DNA of 64,000 bases, from the NCBI GenBank assembly GCA_049802875.1, contig JBARNH010000054.1, forward strand, positions 25,529-89,528, in the 5' to 3' direction. Made by a program: the position numbers and the translations under genes. The DNA comes from Lutacidiplasma sp049802875. GTDB taxonomy: Archaea; Thermoplasmatota; Thermoplasmata; Lutacidiplasmatales; UBA184. Positions 50,300 to 56,824 of the stretch are shown piece by piece. Position 1 is the stretch's first letter; the number at the start of each line of letters is the position of its first letter. A model generated the notes under the pieces. That model did not search any database and was not told the origin of the DNA. It worked only from the letters and a program-made list of their open reading frames with translations.

Positions 50300-51070
50300 G
50301 TGAGACGGACGAACTCGGACCCGGATTGGGGCGAGTGGTTGCGCCGGTGGGATGCGCAGCAAGAGTCGTTCAATCCGGAGCGCGAACGTCGGTTCTCCGC
50401 GATGTTCGATGTGGTCGAAGCGAAGGTCGGCCGACGGTTCGTGGCGCTGGACCTGGGATCGGGCCCGGGTTCGCTGAGCGCCCGACTTCTCCGACGGTTT
50501 CCTCGAGCACGCTGCGTGGCGGTCGATTTCGATCCCGTGGCCCTGCGGGTCGGACAGGGCGCGCTCGGATCGTTCGGAGGACGACTGCGCTGGGTCGACA
50601 CGCGACTCGGAAGATCCGGATGGACCGATCAGCTACCGGCCGGGCGGTACGACGCCGTGCTCTCGACGACCGCCCTCCATTGGCTGGCAGCAGCGGACCT
50701 GCGGCAGCTGTACCGAGACCTCTACGGACGGATGCGCAAGGGGGGAGTTTTTCTCGACGGGGACCGTCTTTCATGGGGGGTGAGGCACCGCGAGCTCTCC
50801 CGGTTGGCGGAATCAGTGCGTCGCCTCCGTTTCCGCGGGGCCAGTCTCGACTCGGAGTGGGCTGCGTGGAGGAAGTGGTGGGAGGACGCGGAGAAACTTC
50901 CCGAGCTCCGTCCCCTCTTTCAAGCCAGGAAAGAGCGCCAGTCCCAGCATCCGAAGGAGGGAGACCTTCCGCTCGATGCGCACGTTCGCGCCCTGCGGCA
51001 TGCGGGGTTTCGAGACGTTGCCGTCGTTTGGCAGGACCTGGAGAACCGGGTGCTCTTCGCGGCTCGTTGA
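50300..51070 (+). CDS. Class I SAM-dependent methyltransferase
   Basis: The 256-aa protein has the Rossmann methyltransferase pattern: motif I VALDLGSGPGSLSARLLRRF (about 48-67), the acidic strand CVAVDFDPVALRVG, DAVLSTTALHWL as motif IV and RKGGVFLDGDRL as motif V. The 'LHWL' type motif is shared with small-molecule methyltransferases such as trans-aconitate and biotin-pathway enzymes. Substrate is unknown. The start is GTG at 50300 with a possible ribosome site GGAGAAGGT just upstream, and CTTAAAT at about 50253 as promoter, so it has a leader. Confidence 0.82.
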   Translation: MRRTNSDPDWGEWLRRWDAQQESFNPERERRFSAMFDVVEAKVGRRFVALDLGSGPGSLSARLLRRFPRARCVAVDFDPVALRVGQGALGSFGGRLRWVDTRLGRSGWTDQLPAGRYDAVLSTTALHWLAAADLRQLYRDLYGRMRKGGVFLDGDRLSWGVRHRELSRLAESVRRLRFRGASLDSEWAAWRKWWEDAEKLPELRPLFQARKERQSQHPKEGDLPLDAHVRALRHAGFRDVAVVWQDLENRVLFAAR

Positions 51071-51181
51071 CCGTGGCAGGACTCCGCCACTCGCGGATAA
51101 CGGCGAGAACCTCGCTCATCGCTCCGGCCTCCCGGTGGCCTTCGTCGGGGGTGTTAAGACACGCCGACCGCTGGCGAACGC

Positions 51182-51784
51182 GTGGCCGGTTGGAAGCGGC
51201 GATCTACGCGGAAGGTCTACCGCAACTCCTTCATCGCCGCGTACGAGGATCTCTGGGAGATCCCTCGCGGCGGAACGATGTCGTTCTTCCGACTCGACTC
51301 TCCCTCGTTCGCGTGCATCGTCCCCGTGACGGACGACCAGAAGATCGTTTTCGTTCGGGAATTTCGCCCGGCTCTTCGAACGACGTTGCTCGAGACTCCG
51401 GGGGGGCGGATCGAACCGGGAGAGAGCCCTCCCCACGCCGCGCGGAGGGAGCTGGAGGAGGAGACCGGCTACCGTGCCGGCGCGCTCCGGTCCCTCGGTT
51501 GGTTCTACCCATCCCCTTTCCGATCGTCGAACCGGGCCCACCTGTTCCTGGCTCGCCGGCTCTCCGCGGGGGAACGACATCTCGACGCTACGGAGGACCT
51601 ACAGAACGTAGAAGTCCCATTGTCCATCGCGTTTCGCCGGATGCGCCAGGGCCGCATCCGAGACCCTGCCACAATCATCGGCCTCTCGCGTGCCGAACCG
51701 TTCCTGAACGGTGTCGTCCGCTTTGCGCGGTCGAAGCCTCTTATACCGAGCGTTGCTGGGTCGAGCCGCAGCGGGGTAGGGTAG
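51182..51784 (+). CDS. NUDIX hydrolase (ADP-ribose pyrophosphatase-like)
   Basis: The 200-aa protein has a full NUDIX box (G-x5-E-x7-RELEEETGY; read in GGRIEPGESPPHAARRELEE) preceded by VFVREFRPALRTTLLETPGG, the pattern of ADP-ribose pyrophosphatases. It would clear ADP-ribose or related sugars. GTG at 51182 has TGTTAAGA 24-31 nt upstream. The final five codons and the TAG lie inside the tRNA-Met gene (51770 onward), and the tRNA promoter box lies inside this reading frame, an overlap that is unusual. The C-terminal residues SSRSGVG therefore come from tRNA sequence. Confidence 0.85.
   Translation: MAGWKRRSTRKVYRNSFIAAYEDLWEIPRGGTMSFFRLDSPSFACIVPVTDDQKIVFVREFRPALRTTLLETPGGRIEPGESPPHAARRELEEETGYRAGALRSLGWFYPSPFRSSNRAHLFLARRLSAGERHLDATEDLQNVEVPLSIAFRRMRQGRIRDPATIIGLSRAEPFLNGVVRFARSKPLIPSVAGSSRSGVG
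51740..51746 (+). promoter_or_regulatory. TATA-like box for initiator tRNA-Met
   Basis: CTTATAC lies 24-30 nt before the tRNA and inside the NUDIX reading frame. Confidence 0.6.
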
Positions 51785-51791
51785 TCAGGAA

Positions 51792-51819
51792 AGCGGTCGG
51801 TGACGCCGACCGTCCTGAA
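51792..51819 (+). other. Predicted bulge-helix-bulge intron in the tRNA-Met D-loop
   Basis: Exon bases CAGG (51786-51789) pair with CCTG (51814-51817) as the four-base central helix. It is flanked by two three-base bulges, AAA at 51790-51792 and AAA at 51818-51820. An eight-pair hairpin inside the intron (51793-51800 with 51806-51813, one G-U) completes the motif. Cutting after the second bulge base on each side gives a normal D-loop. An expanded but unspliced D-loop is the alternative. Confidence 0.75.
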
Positions 51820-51854
51820 ATCCCGACGGGCTCATAACCCGTAGATCCATGGTT

Positions 51855-51870
51855 CAAATCCATGCCCCGC
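51855..51870 (+). repeat. 16-nt direct repeat, copy 1 (tRNA-Met 3' end)
   Basis: CAAATCCATGCCCCGC runs from the T-loop into the acceptor stem of the tRNA. An identical copy is at 54551-54566. Such partial tRNA copies are typical of integrase attachment sites. Confidence 0.6.
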
Positions 51871-52095
51871 TATCTCCCGTCGCGGGGCGCGACCGTCCAG
51901 GTGTAACCGGCGTGCGACGTGTCCCGGGAGGGCTTCGCACGGACCGCCGGCGGTTCCGGGGGAGCGTTCGGTGCGACTGACCATTGGGATACCTCGTCAC
52001 CGAGCGGAGATGGAGGGTAGATAGTCGTACCGTGGCTGACAATCTCGTCAAAGGGCCGGGACTTCGCGTCCCCGGTCCGGCGAGGGTGAGTTCAG

Positions 52096-52617
52096 ATGAC
52101 TTCGAAACCGAACAGCAAGGAGTCTCCGGTGGTCGAGCTCCGGATGCAGGACGAGAAGATGGGCAAAATCGTCGACGAGGTGGACCGATTCTTCCGGAGC
52201 GTGCACGCCGAGGTCGAGGATTGGAAATTCGCGATGGAGGACGACGGCGACGGAACCCGGATCTTCGTGCGGTTTCAGGTCCACATCGGCTCGACGCAGT
52301 CCTCCGCCCGCCCGAAGCCCCCGAGCATCGAAGTGAGCGGTGCTGGTGGTGCTCGGATCCCGGAGGAGGAATTTGCGGTCCGAAAGGGCCGGCCCCCCAG
52401 CGACGCACCACCGGTCCCTCCGCTCCGATCGCCATCTCCCGAGATTGACGCGGCCGTGTCATCCGATCCCGACCTCGCGTACTTTGTCGACGAGTGGAAG
52501 CACAAACGTGAGAACCGGCCCCACGGCGAATTTCACAAGGCGGGAGCACCTCTCGTCGAGGCCCCGGTCAGCGCCGCGGCCCATCGGCGCCACCGAAGCG
52601 ACGCCGCACGGACCTAG
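52096..52617 (+). CDS. Hypothetical protein with EDWKF-type domain
   Basis: The 173-aa protein has an N-terminal conserved part (about 15-66: KMGKIVDEVDRFFRSVHAEV, then EDWKFAMEDDGDGTRIFVRF) and a long Pro/Ser/Glu-rich tail that is probably disordered. The first part is clearly related to the 60-aa protein encoded at 54096-54278. I do not recognise the family; a small alpha-beta domain binding protein or nucleic acid is possible. GAGGGTGA lies 6-7 nt before the ATG, a true ribosome site, unlike most genes here. It follows the tRNA after a 223-nt spacer in which I see no gene. Confidence 0.65.
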   Translation: MTSKPNSKESPVVELRMQDEKMGKIVDEVDRFFRSVHAEVEDWKFAMEDDGDGTRIFVRFQVHIGSTQSSARPKPPSIEVSGAGGARIPEEEFAVRKGRPPSDAPPVPPLRSPSPEIDAAVSSDPDLAYFVDEWKHKRENRPHGEFHKAGAPLVEAPVSAAAHRRHRSDAART

Positions 52618-52740
52618 GGCGCTCGGGCGTGCAGGAGGGGCGGTGAGGCGCCGATCCAACCCTCGGCACCCCTCCGGCGAGGCGGGAACACACCGGTCTC
52701 CAGGGCGACCGGGACGCGAGAGCTCGCGCGGGCGGGCTGC

Positions 52741-53205
52741 ATGACCGAGCCCTCTGCGGCTCCGAGCGATGCCGTCTCCCCCCCCGCGAAGGCGCTGGAC
52801 TCCGGGACGGTCGAGGTACTCGCCCACGCGCTGTTCCGGACGGTTTTCCGAGAGGGTATGCGCGTGCCGATCCGGATGGAGGGCCTCGTCGACATGGATG
52901 TCGTGGTCCAGGACAACAACCTACTCTTGAACATGAATCACCTGCCGGCCGAGCTCCCGCAGCTCGCGATCTGGCGGATCACGCTCGCCTTTCAGGGAGA
53001 GCCGGTCGTGGAATACGGCCGTGGGGTCCGGAACGACGTTAAGATCCACCTTCCCCGGCTTTGCTTTCTCCTCCTGGCCGGGTGGGCCGCACGCCGTCGT
53101 GGGGGCATCGCCCGGGCGCGCGCAGATGCCGCTCACGCGCACCAGCTGACGGCCATGTTACGAACCGACTCCACCGCCGGAACGGTTCGGGAGCCGCGGG
53201 TTTGA
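52741..53205 (+). CDS. Hypothetical protein coupled to a kinase gene
   Basis: The 154-aa protein has no family I can name. After a polar N-terminus, residues about 20-60 are amphipathic (VEVLAHALFRTVFREGMRVP), followed by beta-rich sequence (IRMEGLVDMDVVVQDNNLLL, then LAIWRITLAFQGEPVVEYG) and a helix containing LPRLCFLLLAGWAARR. It looks like a compact globular domain rather than a membrane protein. Its stop overlaps the TTG start of the kinase gene (TTGA), so the two products are likely partners. No promoter box is obvious in the 123-nt gap upstream. Confidence 0.6.
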   Translation: MTEPSAAPSDAVSPPAKALDSGTVEVLAHALFRTVFREGMRVPIRMEGLVDMDVVVQDNNLLLNMNHLPAELPQLAIWRITLAFQGEPVVEYGRGVRNDVKIHLPRLCFLLLAGWAARRRGGIARARADAAHAHQLTAMLRTDSTAGTVREPRV

Positions 53206-54077
53206 TCGCGAAGCCCGCGCCCCGGTCGGCGCTCGACGTGGGGCAGATCGCGTATCTCGGTGAAGTGCTGCGCGATATCCGCCGGATCATGTCCGCGCAG
53301 TACGGCCTGCACCGGGTCTCGATCCGGCCGATCGGGAGCGACGGCTCGCGTCTCTCGATACCTGTCAAAATCACTGGCGTGAATCGCGCCGGCGAGAAGG
53401 TCCGCTACTTCGGGAAGATTCTGAGCACCCACGACGTCGTCTCCGACCGCTCGATGCAGCTCGTCAAGAACCTCTACCTCGAGTTCAACGCCCTCGATCC
53501 GATCTTCGGCTTCACGGACACGGCGGAGGACATGGCTCGCCGGCAGTTCGAGTGCCTGAACGCGATCTACGCGGCGGGGATCCCTACCGCGCGGCCGTAC
53601 GGCTATCACAAGCTGATGGAGGGAACCTGGCTCGTCGTCGCGGAATTCCTCGACGCCCGCCCAATCTCGGATTGGAAGGAGTGCACCGCCGAGCAAATCG
53701 ACACCGTCTTCGGTTACCTCAAACAGCTCCACCGCCGAGGGCTCGTCCACGGTGACATCAAACCCGAGAACATCATGATCGGCGACCGGATCTACATCCT
53801 CGACACCGGCTGGCTCCGCAAGGACGCGGACATCGCGAAGAAACAGGCCTACGACCTTGCCTGCCTCCTCTGCACCTTCCTCGAGCATCACTCGGTCGAG
53901 GAGACGGTGGGATTTGCGCGGCGTTATTATTCGCCCCGGAACTTGCTCGACGCCGTCGAGTACATCGACCTCGTGCAGCAGCGCCAAGACTTCCATTTCA
54001 CCGACGAGCAGAAGAACGAGCTGAAGCGCTGGATGCACGAGCCGCAGGCGCGAGACCCCGCGGTCGGCCGGCTCTAG
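53202..54077 (+). CDS. RIO/lipopolysaccharide-kinase-like serine/threonine kinase
   Basis: The 291-aa protein is a eukaryotic-type protein kinase-like fold, closest in look to RIO, Bud32 and bacterial sugar kinases of this group. The catalytic loop is LVHGDIKPENIMI (HGD in place of HRD), the metal-binding DFG is YILDTGWL, and YFGKIL may hold the ATP lysine. ARRQFECLNAIYAAGIPTAR contains the likely C-helix Glu. The TTG start at 53202 overlaps the previous stop as TTGA; the frame runs further upstream but only as shadow. Target unknown. It lies inside the segment bounded by tRNA-Met 3'-end repeats. Confidence 0.8.
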   Translation: MIAKPAPRSALDVGQIAYLGEVLRDIRRIMSAQYGLHRVSIRPIGSDGSRLSIPVKITGVNRAGEKVRYFGKILSTHDVVSDRSMQLVKNLYLEFNALDPIFGFTDTAEDMARRQFECLNAIYAAGIPTARPYGYHKLMEGTWLVVAEFLDARPISDWKECTAEQIDTVFGYLKQLHRRGLVHGDIKPENIMIGDRIYILDTGWLRKDADIAKKQAYDLACLLCTFLEHHSVEETVGFARRYYSPRNLLDAVEYIDLVQQRQDFHFTDEQKNELKRWMHEPQARDPAVGRL

Positions 54078-54095
54078 ACCGGCCGGAAGCGAAGC

Positions 54096-54278
54096 CTAAC
54101 GGCCCGGAGCTTTGCGATGTCGCAAGAGCGCGACGGCATGCACCTCGATCCGAGTGCCGTCCTTCGTTTCCTCCACGGAGAACTTCCACTCCTCTACGAC
54201 CGCCTTCACGTCCTTGAGGAGGTTCTTCAGCTCGAGGCCCTTGGCCCGGAGTTCCTTTCCAACATCTTCCTTCGCCAT
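54096..54278 (-). CDS. Small EDWKF-type domain protein (60 aa)
   Basis: The 60-aa protein starts MAKEDVGKELRAKGLELKNL and continues with KAVVEEWKFSVEETKDGTRI. It aligns with residues about 30-66 of the 173-aa protein at 52096 (AEVEDWKF, DGTRI shared), so the two are paralogues. A helix followed by a beta hairpin is expected. The ribosome site GGAGGT is exact and 5 nt before the ATG, and ATTTAA at about 54320 provides a promoter with a leader. The family seems archaeal, but I cannot name a function. It converges on the kinase gene. Confidence 0.7.
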   Translation of the reverse strand: MAKEDVGKELRAKGLELKNLLKDVKAVVEEWKFSVEETKDGTRIEVHAVALLRHRKAPGR

Positions 54279-54710
54279 AACGGACCTCCGCTCGGTTCGG
54301 CGATCGGACGGCTCACGCGCATTTAACCGAGCCGGCGATTTCGAACTGGCACCGTCGACCGCCACGCCGGGTGACGCCCCGCGGTGGTCGCTGGTGGCGC
54401 ACGCTGACTCGGTCAACCGGGGCGTCGGCCGGCTTTCCCCGGAAAATTCCCTTCGAGCCCACTTTCGGAGGGAAGGGACCCCTCGGAATGGCGTCACGCC
54501 GGGCTCACGAGGGTGCGCACGACCCCATTGGATTGGACCCCCGGGGATCGCAAATCCATGCCCCGCCAGATGTCTCCGCGCGCCCGCACGGTCGCCCGTC
54601 GGGCCGAGAGCGCGCTACTCGAAGCGCGAGGCGGCGGAAACCCGAAAAAGCAATTTGGCCGTGACCGTCGACGCTGACCGGACGTCAGCCACCGCGGAGG
54701 CGACTTTGAG
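54279..54710. other. Gene-poor stretch of 432 nt
   Basis: I see no convincing gene here. It holds the leader and ATTTAA box of the 60-aa gene (near 54320) and, at 54551-54566, a 16-nt copy of the tRNA-Met 3' end. The part after 54630 leads into ridA. Confidence 0.6.
54551..54566 (+). repeat. 16-nt direct repeat, copy 2
   Basis: CAAATCCATGCCCCGC is identical to the T-loop-to-acceptor part of tRNA-Met at 51855-51870. No cloverleaf can be formed around this copy, so it is a tRNA fragment and not a second gene. Confidence 0.6.
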
Positions 54711-55091
54711 GTGAGGAAGAAACGAATCGCTTCCGTGAAGGTGTTCGAACCAGCGCCGAGCGTCTTCTCGAACGCGGTCCGATACGGGAATTTGGTGTTC
54801 ACGACCGCCAAGTCGGGCACCGCTGCGAACGGACGGCTGGCCCGAGGAATCGAGGGTCAGACTCGACAAGCCCTCGACAACATACGGGAGCTTCTGGAGA
54901 GCGCCGGCACGGATATGGAACACGTGCTGAAGACCACGGTCTACCTCACGACCCTCCGGAACTTCGACCGGATGAACAAAGTGTACGCAAGCTACTTTGC
55001 GGTCCCCCCGGCGAGAGCGATTGCGCTCGTGAGAGGTTGGGGACCGCGCGATCGATTGATCGAGATCGACGCAGTCGCCGGGATGCCGTAA
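54711..55091 (+). CDS. RidA/YjgF family imine deaminase
   Basis: The 126-aa protein has the RidA fold: PSVFSNAVRYGNLVFTTAKS at the N-terminus, the helix GIEGQTRQALDNIRELLESAG, VYLTTLRNFDRMNKVYASYF and PPARAIALV with the conserved arginine that binds the imine carboxylate. RidA hydrolyses reactive enamine/imine intermediates made by PLP enzymes; several PLP enzymes are encoded in this window. Start GTG at 54711 follows directly in the GAGGTGAGG context. It has no close operon partner. Confidence 0.88.
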   Translation: MRKKRIASVKVFEPAPSVFSNAVRYGNLVFTTAKSGTAANGRLARGIEGQTRQALDNIRELLESAGTDMEHVLKTTVYLTTLRNFDRMNKVYASYFAVPPARAIALVRGWGPRDRLIEIDAVAGMP

Positions 55092-55116
55092 TCGGCGCGC
55101 GATCTGGGGTCTGCGA

Positions 55117-55698
55117 CTAGGTCGACTTCGCGGCGGTTACGTCGGAACTCTTGGCCTTGCCTCGCCGGCGAGTGGCGCGCGGGGGGGCGGGCTCCCCGCT
55201 CGACCCGACCGCGTCGGCGGGAGCTTCGGGTGGGCTCGGTGGCTGTTCCATGGGCGGCGGGGCTGGAGGGGAAGCGGGTCCGGACTCAGCCGGAGGAGCA
55301 GCGGGCGGTGGAGAGGGTGGTGCGGACGGCGGAGCCGAAGGAGTGGACGGGGGCGCGGGTGGGGACACCGAGCGACTGCGATCGGCCGGCGCGTGCGCGT
55401 GGGGTCCGGAGGTCACGGGATTGGCGGGGATCGGAACGAATTCGCCCGGTCTCCACGTATGCGGCATGCGCAGGATCGACGGATCCCGAAGGAACAGGTC
55501 TGCGTGCCCGCAGGCCTTGCAGATGCGGGTGCCGATAGCGAGTTCTCCTCGCGAGCGGAGAGAGAGTGTTCCCCCGCCGAGGCTGCCGGTCTTCAGATCA
55601 TTCGCCCAGACGAAGTCATTCGCGCCGCAGTTGCTGCACACGGGAGGCACGGGGACACCTATCGTTCGAGGAGAGGCGATGCCTCGGTAGAAAAGCAT
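55117..55698 (-). CDS. Zinc-ribbon protein with long proline-rich tail
   Basis: The 193-aa protein has one zinc ribbon (PPVCSNCGANDFVWANDL and ICKACGHADLFL, two C-x2-C pairs about 40 residues apart). From about residue 95 onward it is made almost only of Pro, Ala and Ser, ending in a basic patch (ATRRRGKAKSSD). No catalytic motif. It could be an adaptor that binds nucleic acid or protein through the ribbon with a flexible tail. The start is uncertain: ATG at 55698 or GTG at 55650, just before the ribbon. The low-complexity tail inflates coding signals on the other strand. Confidence 0.6.
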   Translation of the reverse strand: MLFYRGIASPRTIGVPVPPVCSNCGANDFVWANDLKTGSLGGGTLSLRSRGELAIGTRICKACGHADLFLRDPSILRMPHTWRPGEFVPIPANPVTSGPHAHAPADRSRSVSPPAPPSTPSAPPSAPPSPPPAAPPAESGPASPPAPPPMEQPPSPPEAPADAVGSSGEPAPPRATRRRGKAKSSDVTAAKST

Positions 55699-55818
55699 TG
55701 CGTCGTGCCGAAGGCGGACACTGTCGGCGTTGGGCCGGTTGGGGTGGGCCTCGGCGCGCTCCCCGGGATGCCCGGCGGCGCAAGACCCATGTAGGCCGAG
55801 ACCCGTGCCGCGGCCGAC

Positions 55819-56289
55819 ATGACGGCACCGTCGTTCCGTCGCATTACTGTGGCCATCGACGGTTCCCCCAACGCCGAGACGGCGCTCGATTACGCGATCG
55901 ACCTTGCCCGTCGTTACGGAGGCGAGTTGGTCGTCCTCTCCGTCGCTCCGATCGTGCCGGTCTACATCAGCCAGACCGAACCGTTCGTCCCGGCCGGTGT
56001 GCCCGCAAGTGAGATCGGACAATACCAGCAGATCGCGGAAGCCGCGGTGAAACGGGCCGTGGCGGCGGGGGTCACGGGCGTGACCGGAGTCTCGTATGAG
56101 GGCGTGGTGGTGGACGAGATACTTACCCACCTCGAGGAGCATCCGCCCGACCTCTTCATCATCGGCTCGCGGGGCCTCTCGACGGCCAAGCGACTGTTGC
56201 TCGGGAGCGTCTCGACGGCCGTCGTGAACCACGCACCGTGTCCGGTGCTCGTCGTGCGTCCGACGGTTACGAAGGCCGGCGGTGGATGA
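55819..56289 (+). CDS. Universal stress protein (UspA family)
   Basis: The 156-aa protein has one UspA domain: RRITVAIDGSPNAETALDYA at the start, VVDEILTHLEEHPPDLFIIG, and the ATP loop GSRGLSTAKRLLLGSVSTAV followed by CPVLVVRP. It contains a repeat-like GVTGVTGV stretch in the middle. It is a paralogue of the protein at 15.4 kb. The ATG at 55819 has no clear box upstream. Its last 23 nt overlap the end of the L10e gene on the other strand. Confidence 0.9.
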   Translation: MTAPSFRRITVAIDGSPNAETALDYAIDLARRYGGELVVLSVAPIVPVYISQTEPFVPAGVPASEIGQYQQIAEAAVKRAVAAGVTGVTGVSYEGVVVDEILTHLEEHPPDLFIIGSRGLSTAKRLLLGSVSTAVVNHAPCPVLVVRPTVTKAGGG

Positions 56290-56773
56290 TGACCCGGGTC
56301 GGGCACGGCAACTTGTGCGACGCCTTTCGAAGCGCTTCCTTCGCATCGTCCAAGTGAGCCTCGGTCGTGTACACCGTCAACAACTCGCTGCCGATCTCGG
56401 CGCGTACCGCGTGACCGACCGGCTTGCCGAACGCGCCGCGCATCCCGTCGGAGATACGGTCTGCGCCCGCGCCCATCGCCATTTTGTGCTCGCGCAGGAT
56501 TTGATGCGGGAATCGCCGAACCTTCAGGTGATATTCGTTCACCGCGGTCTTCTCCATGACCCGCACCGCGCTGATCCGCGCGGCTTCGAGCGCGATATCC
56601 CGGACCTGCGCCGCTTCCTCGGTTCCCAACGAGAGCGAGAGGGGAAATGCCATTCGAAGGTCCCCCGTATCGAACTGAGTGATTCGACAGGTCGGGACGC
56701 CTCCCATGTACTCGCGTCGAGTGTAGACCTGCCCCTCGACCTTGCGGTACATGCGGGCCGGCTTCCGCGTCAT
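56267..56773 (-). CDS. rpl10e: 50S ribosomal protein L10e (L16 family)
   Basis: The 168-aa protein is the archaeal L16/L10e of the large subunit, near the A-site tRNA. It starts MTRKPARMYRKVEGQVYTRR, and has ALEAARISAVR, LREHKMAMGAGADRISDGMR (the signature), AFGKPVGHAVRAEIG and AKEALRKASHKLPCPTRV. Length is normal. CTATTAAA at 56797-56804 lies 24-31 nt before the ATG, so it has its own promoter although the pantoate kinase gene precedes it on the same strand. Confidence 0.95.
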   Translation of the reverse strand: MTRKPARMYRKVEGQVYTRREYMGGVPTCRITQFDTGDLRMAFPLSLSLGTEEAAQVRDIALEAARISAVRVMEKTAVNEYHLKVRRFPHQILREHKMAMGAGADRISDGMRGAFGKPVGHAVRAEIGSELLTVYTTEAHLDDAKEALRKASHKLPCPTRVIIHRRPS

Positions 56774-56796
56774 GGGCGGCGCGGAGACGGGCGGCC

Positions 56797-56804
56797 TATT
56801 AAAA
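56797..56804 (-). promoter_or_regulatory. TATA-like box for rpl10e
   Basis: On the minus strand the sequence is GTTTTAATAG around this point, 24-31 nt before the ATG, the strongest A/T-rich element in this spacer. Confidence 0.6.
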
Positions 56805-56824
56805 CCGTTGCTCGGGAGCGGCCA

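Larger units (their letters stand above)
51770..51872 (+). tRNA. Initiator tRNA-Met (CAT) with a D-loop intron
   Basis: The gene spans 103 nt. Acceptor AGCGGGG/CCCCGCT with discriminator A, anticodon stem ACGGG/CCCGT around CTCATAA, and T stem CATGG/CCATG around TTCAAAT are all complete. The A1-U72 pair and the three G-C pairs of the anticodon stem are initiator features. The D arm is interrupted by 28 nt; removing 51792-51819 restores the D-loop AGTCAGGAAA, ten bases as in usual archaeal initiators. The NUDIX gene overlaps its first 15 nt. Confidence 0.9.

Noticed and set aside
51873..52095. Possible small RNA after tRNA-Met (GC-rich inverted repeat near 52056-52080)
   Set aside because: Stems of this size arise easily at this G+C content, and no C/D or H/ACA boxes or promoter were found.
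53061..53201. N-terminal extension of the kinase frame
   Set aside because: It overlaps the end of the preceding gene in another frame. The TTGA junction and loss of protein-like composition upstream favour the TTG at 53202.
54541..54570. A second tRNA-Met gene
   Set aside because: Only 16 nt match the tRNA 3' end. No acceptor 5' strand, D arm or anticodon arm can be found upstream, so it is a fragment.
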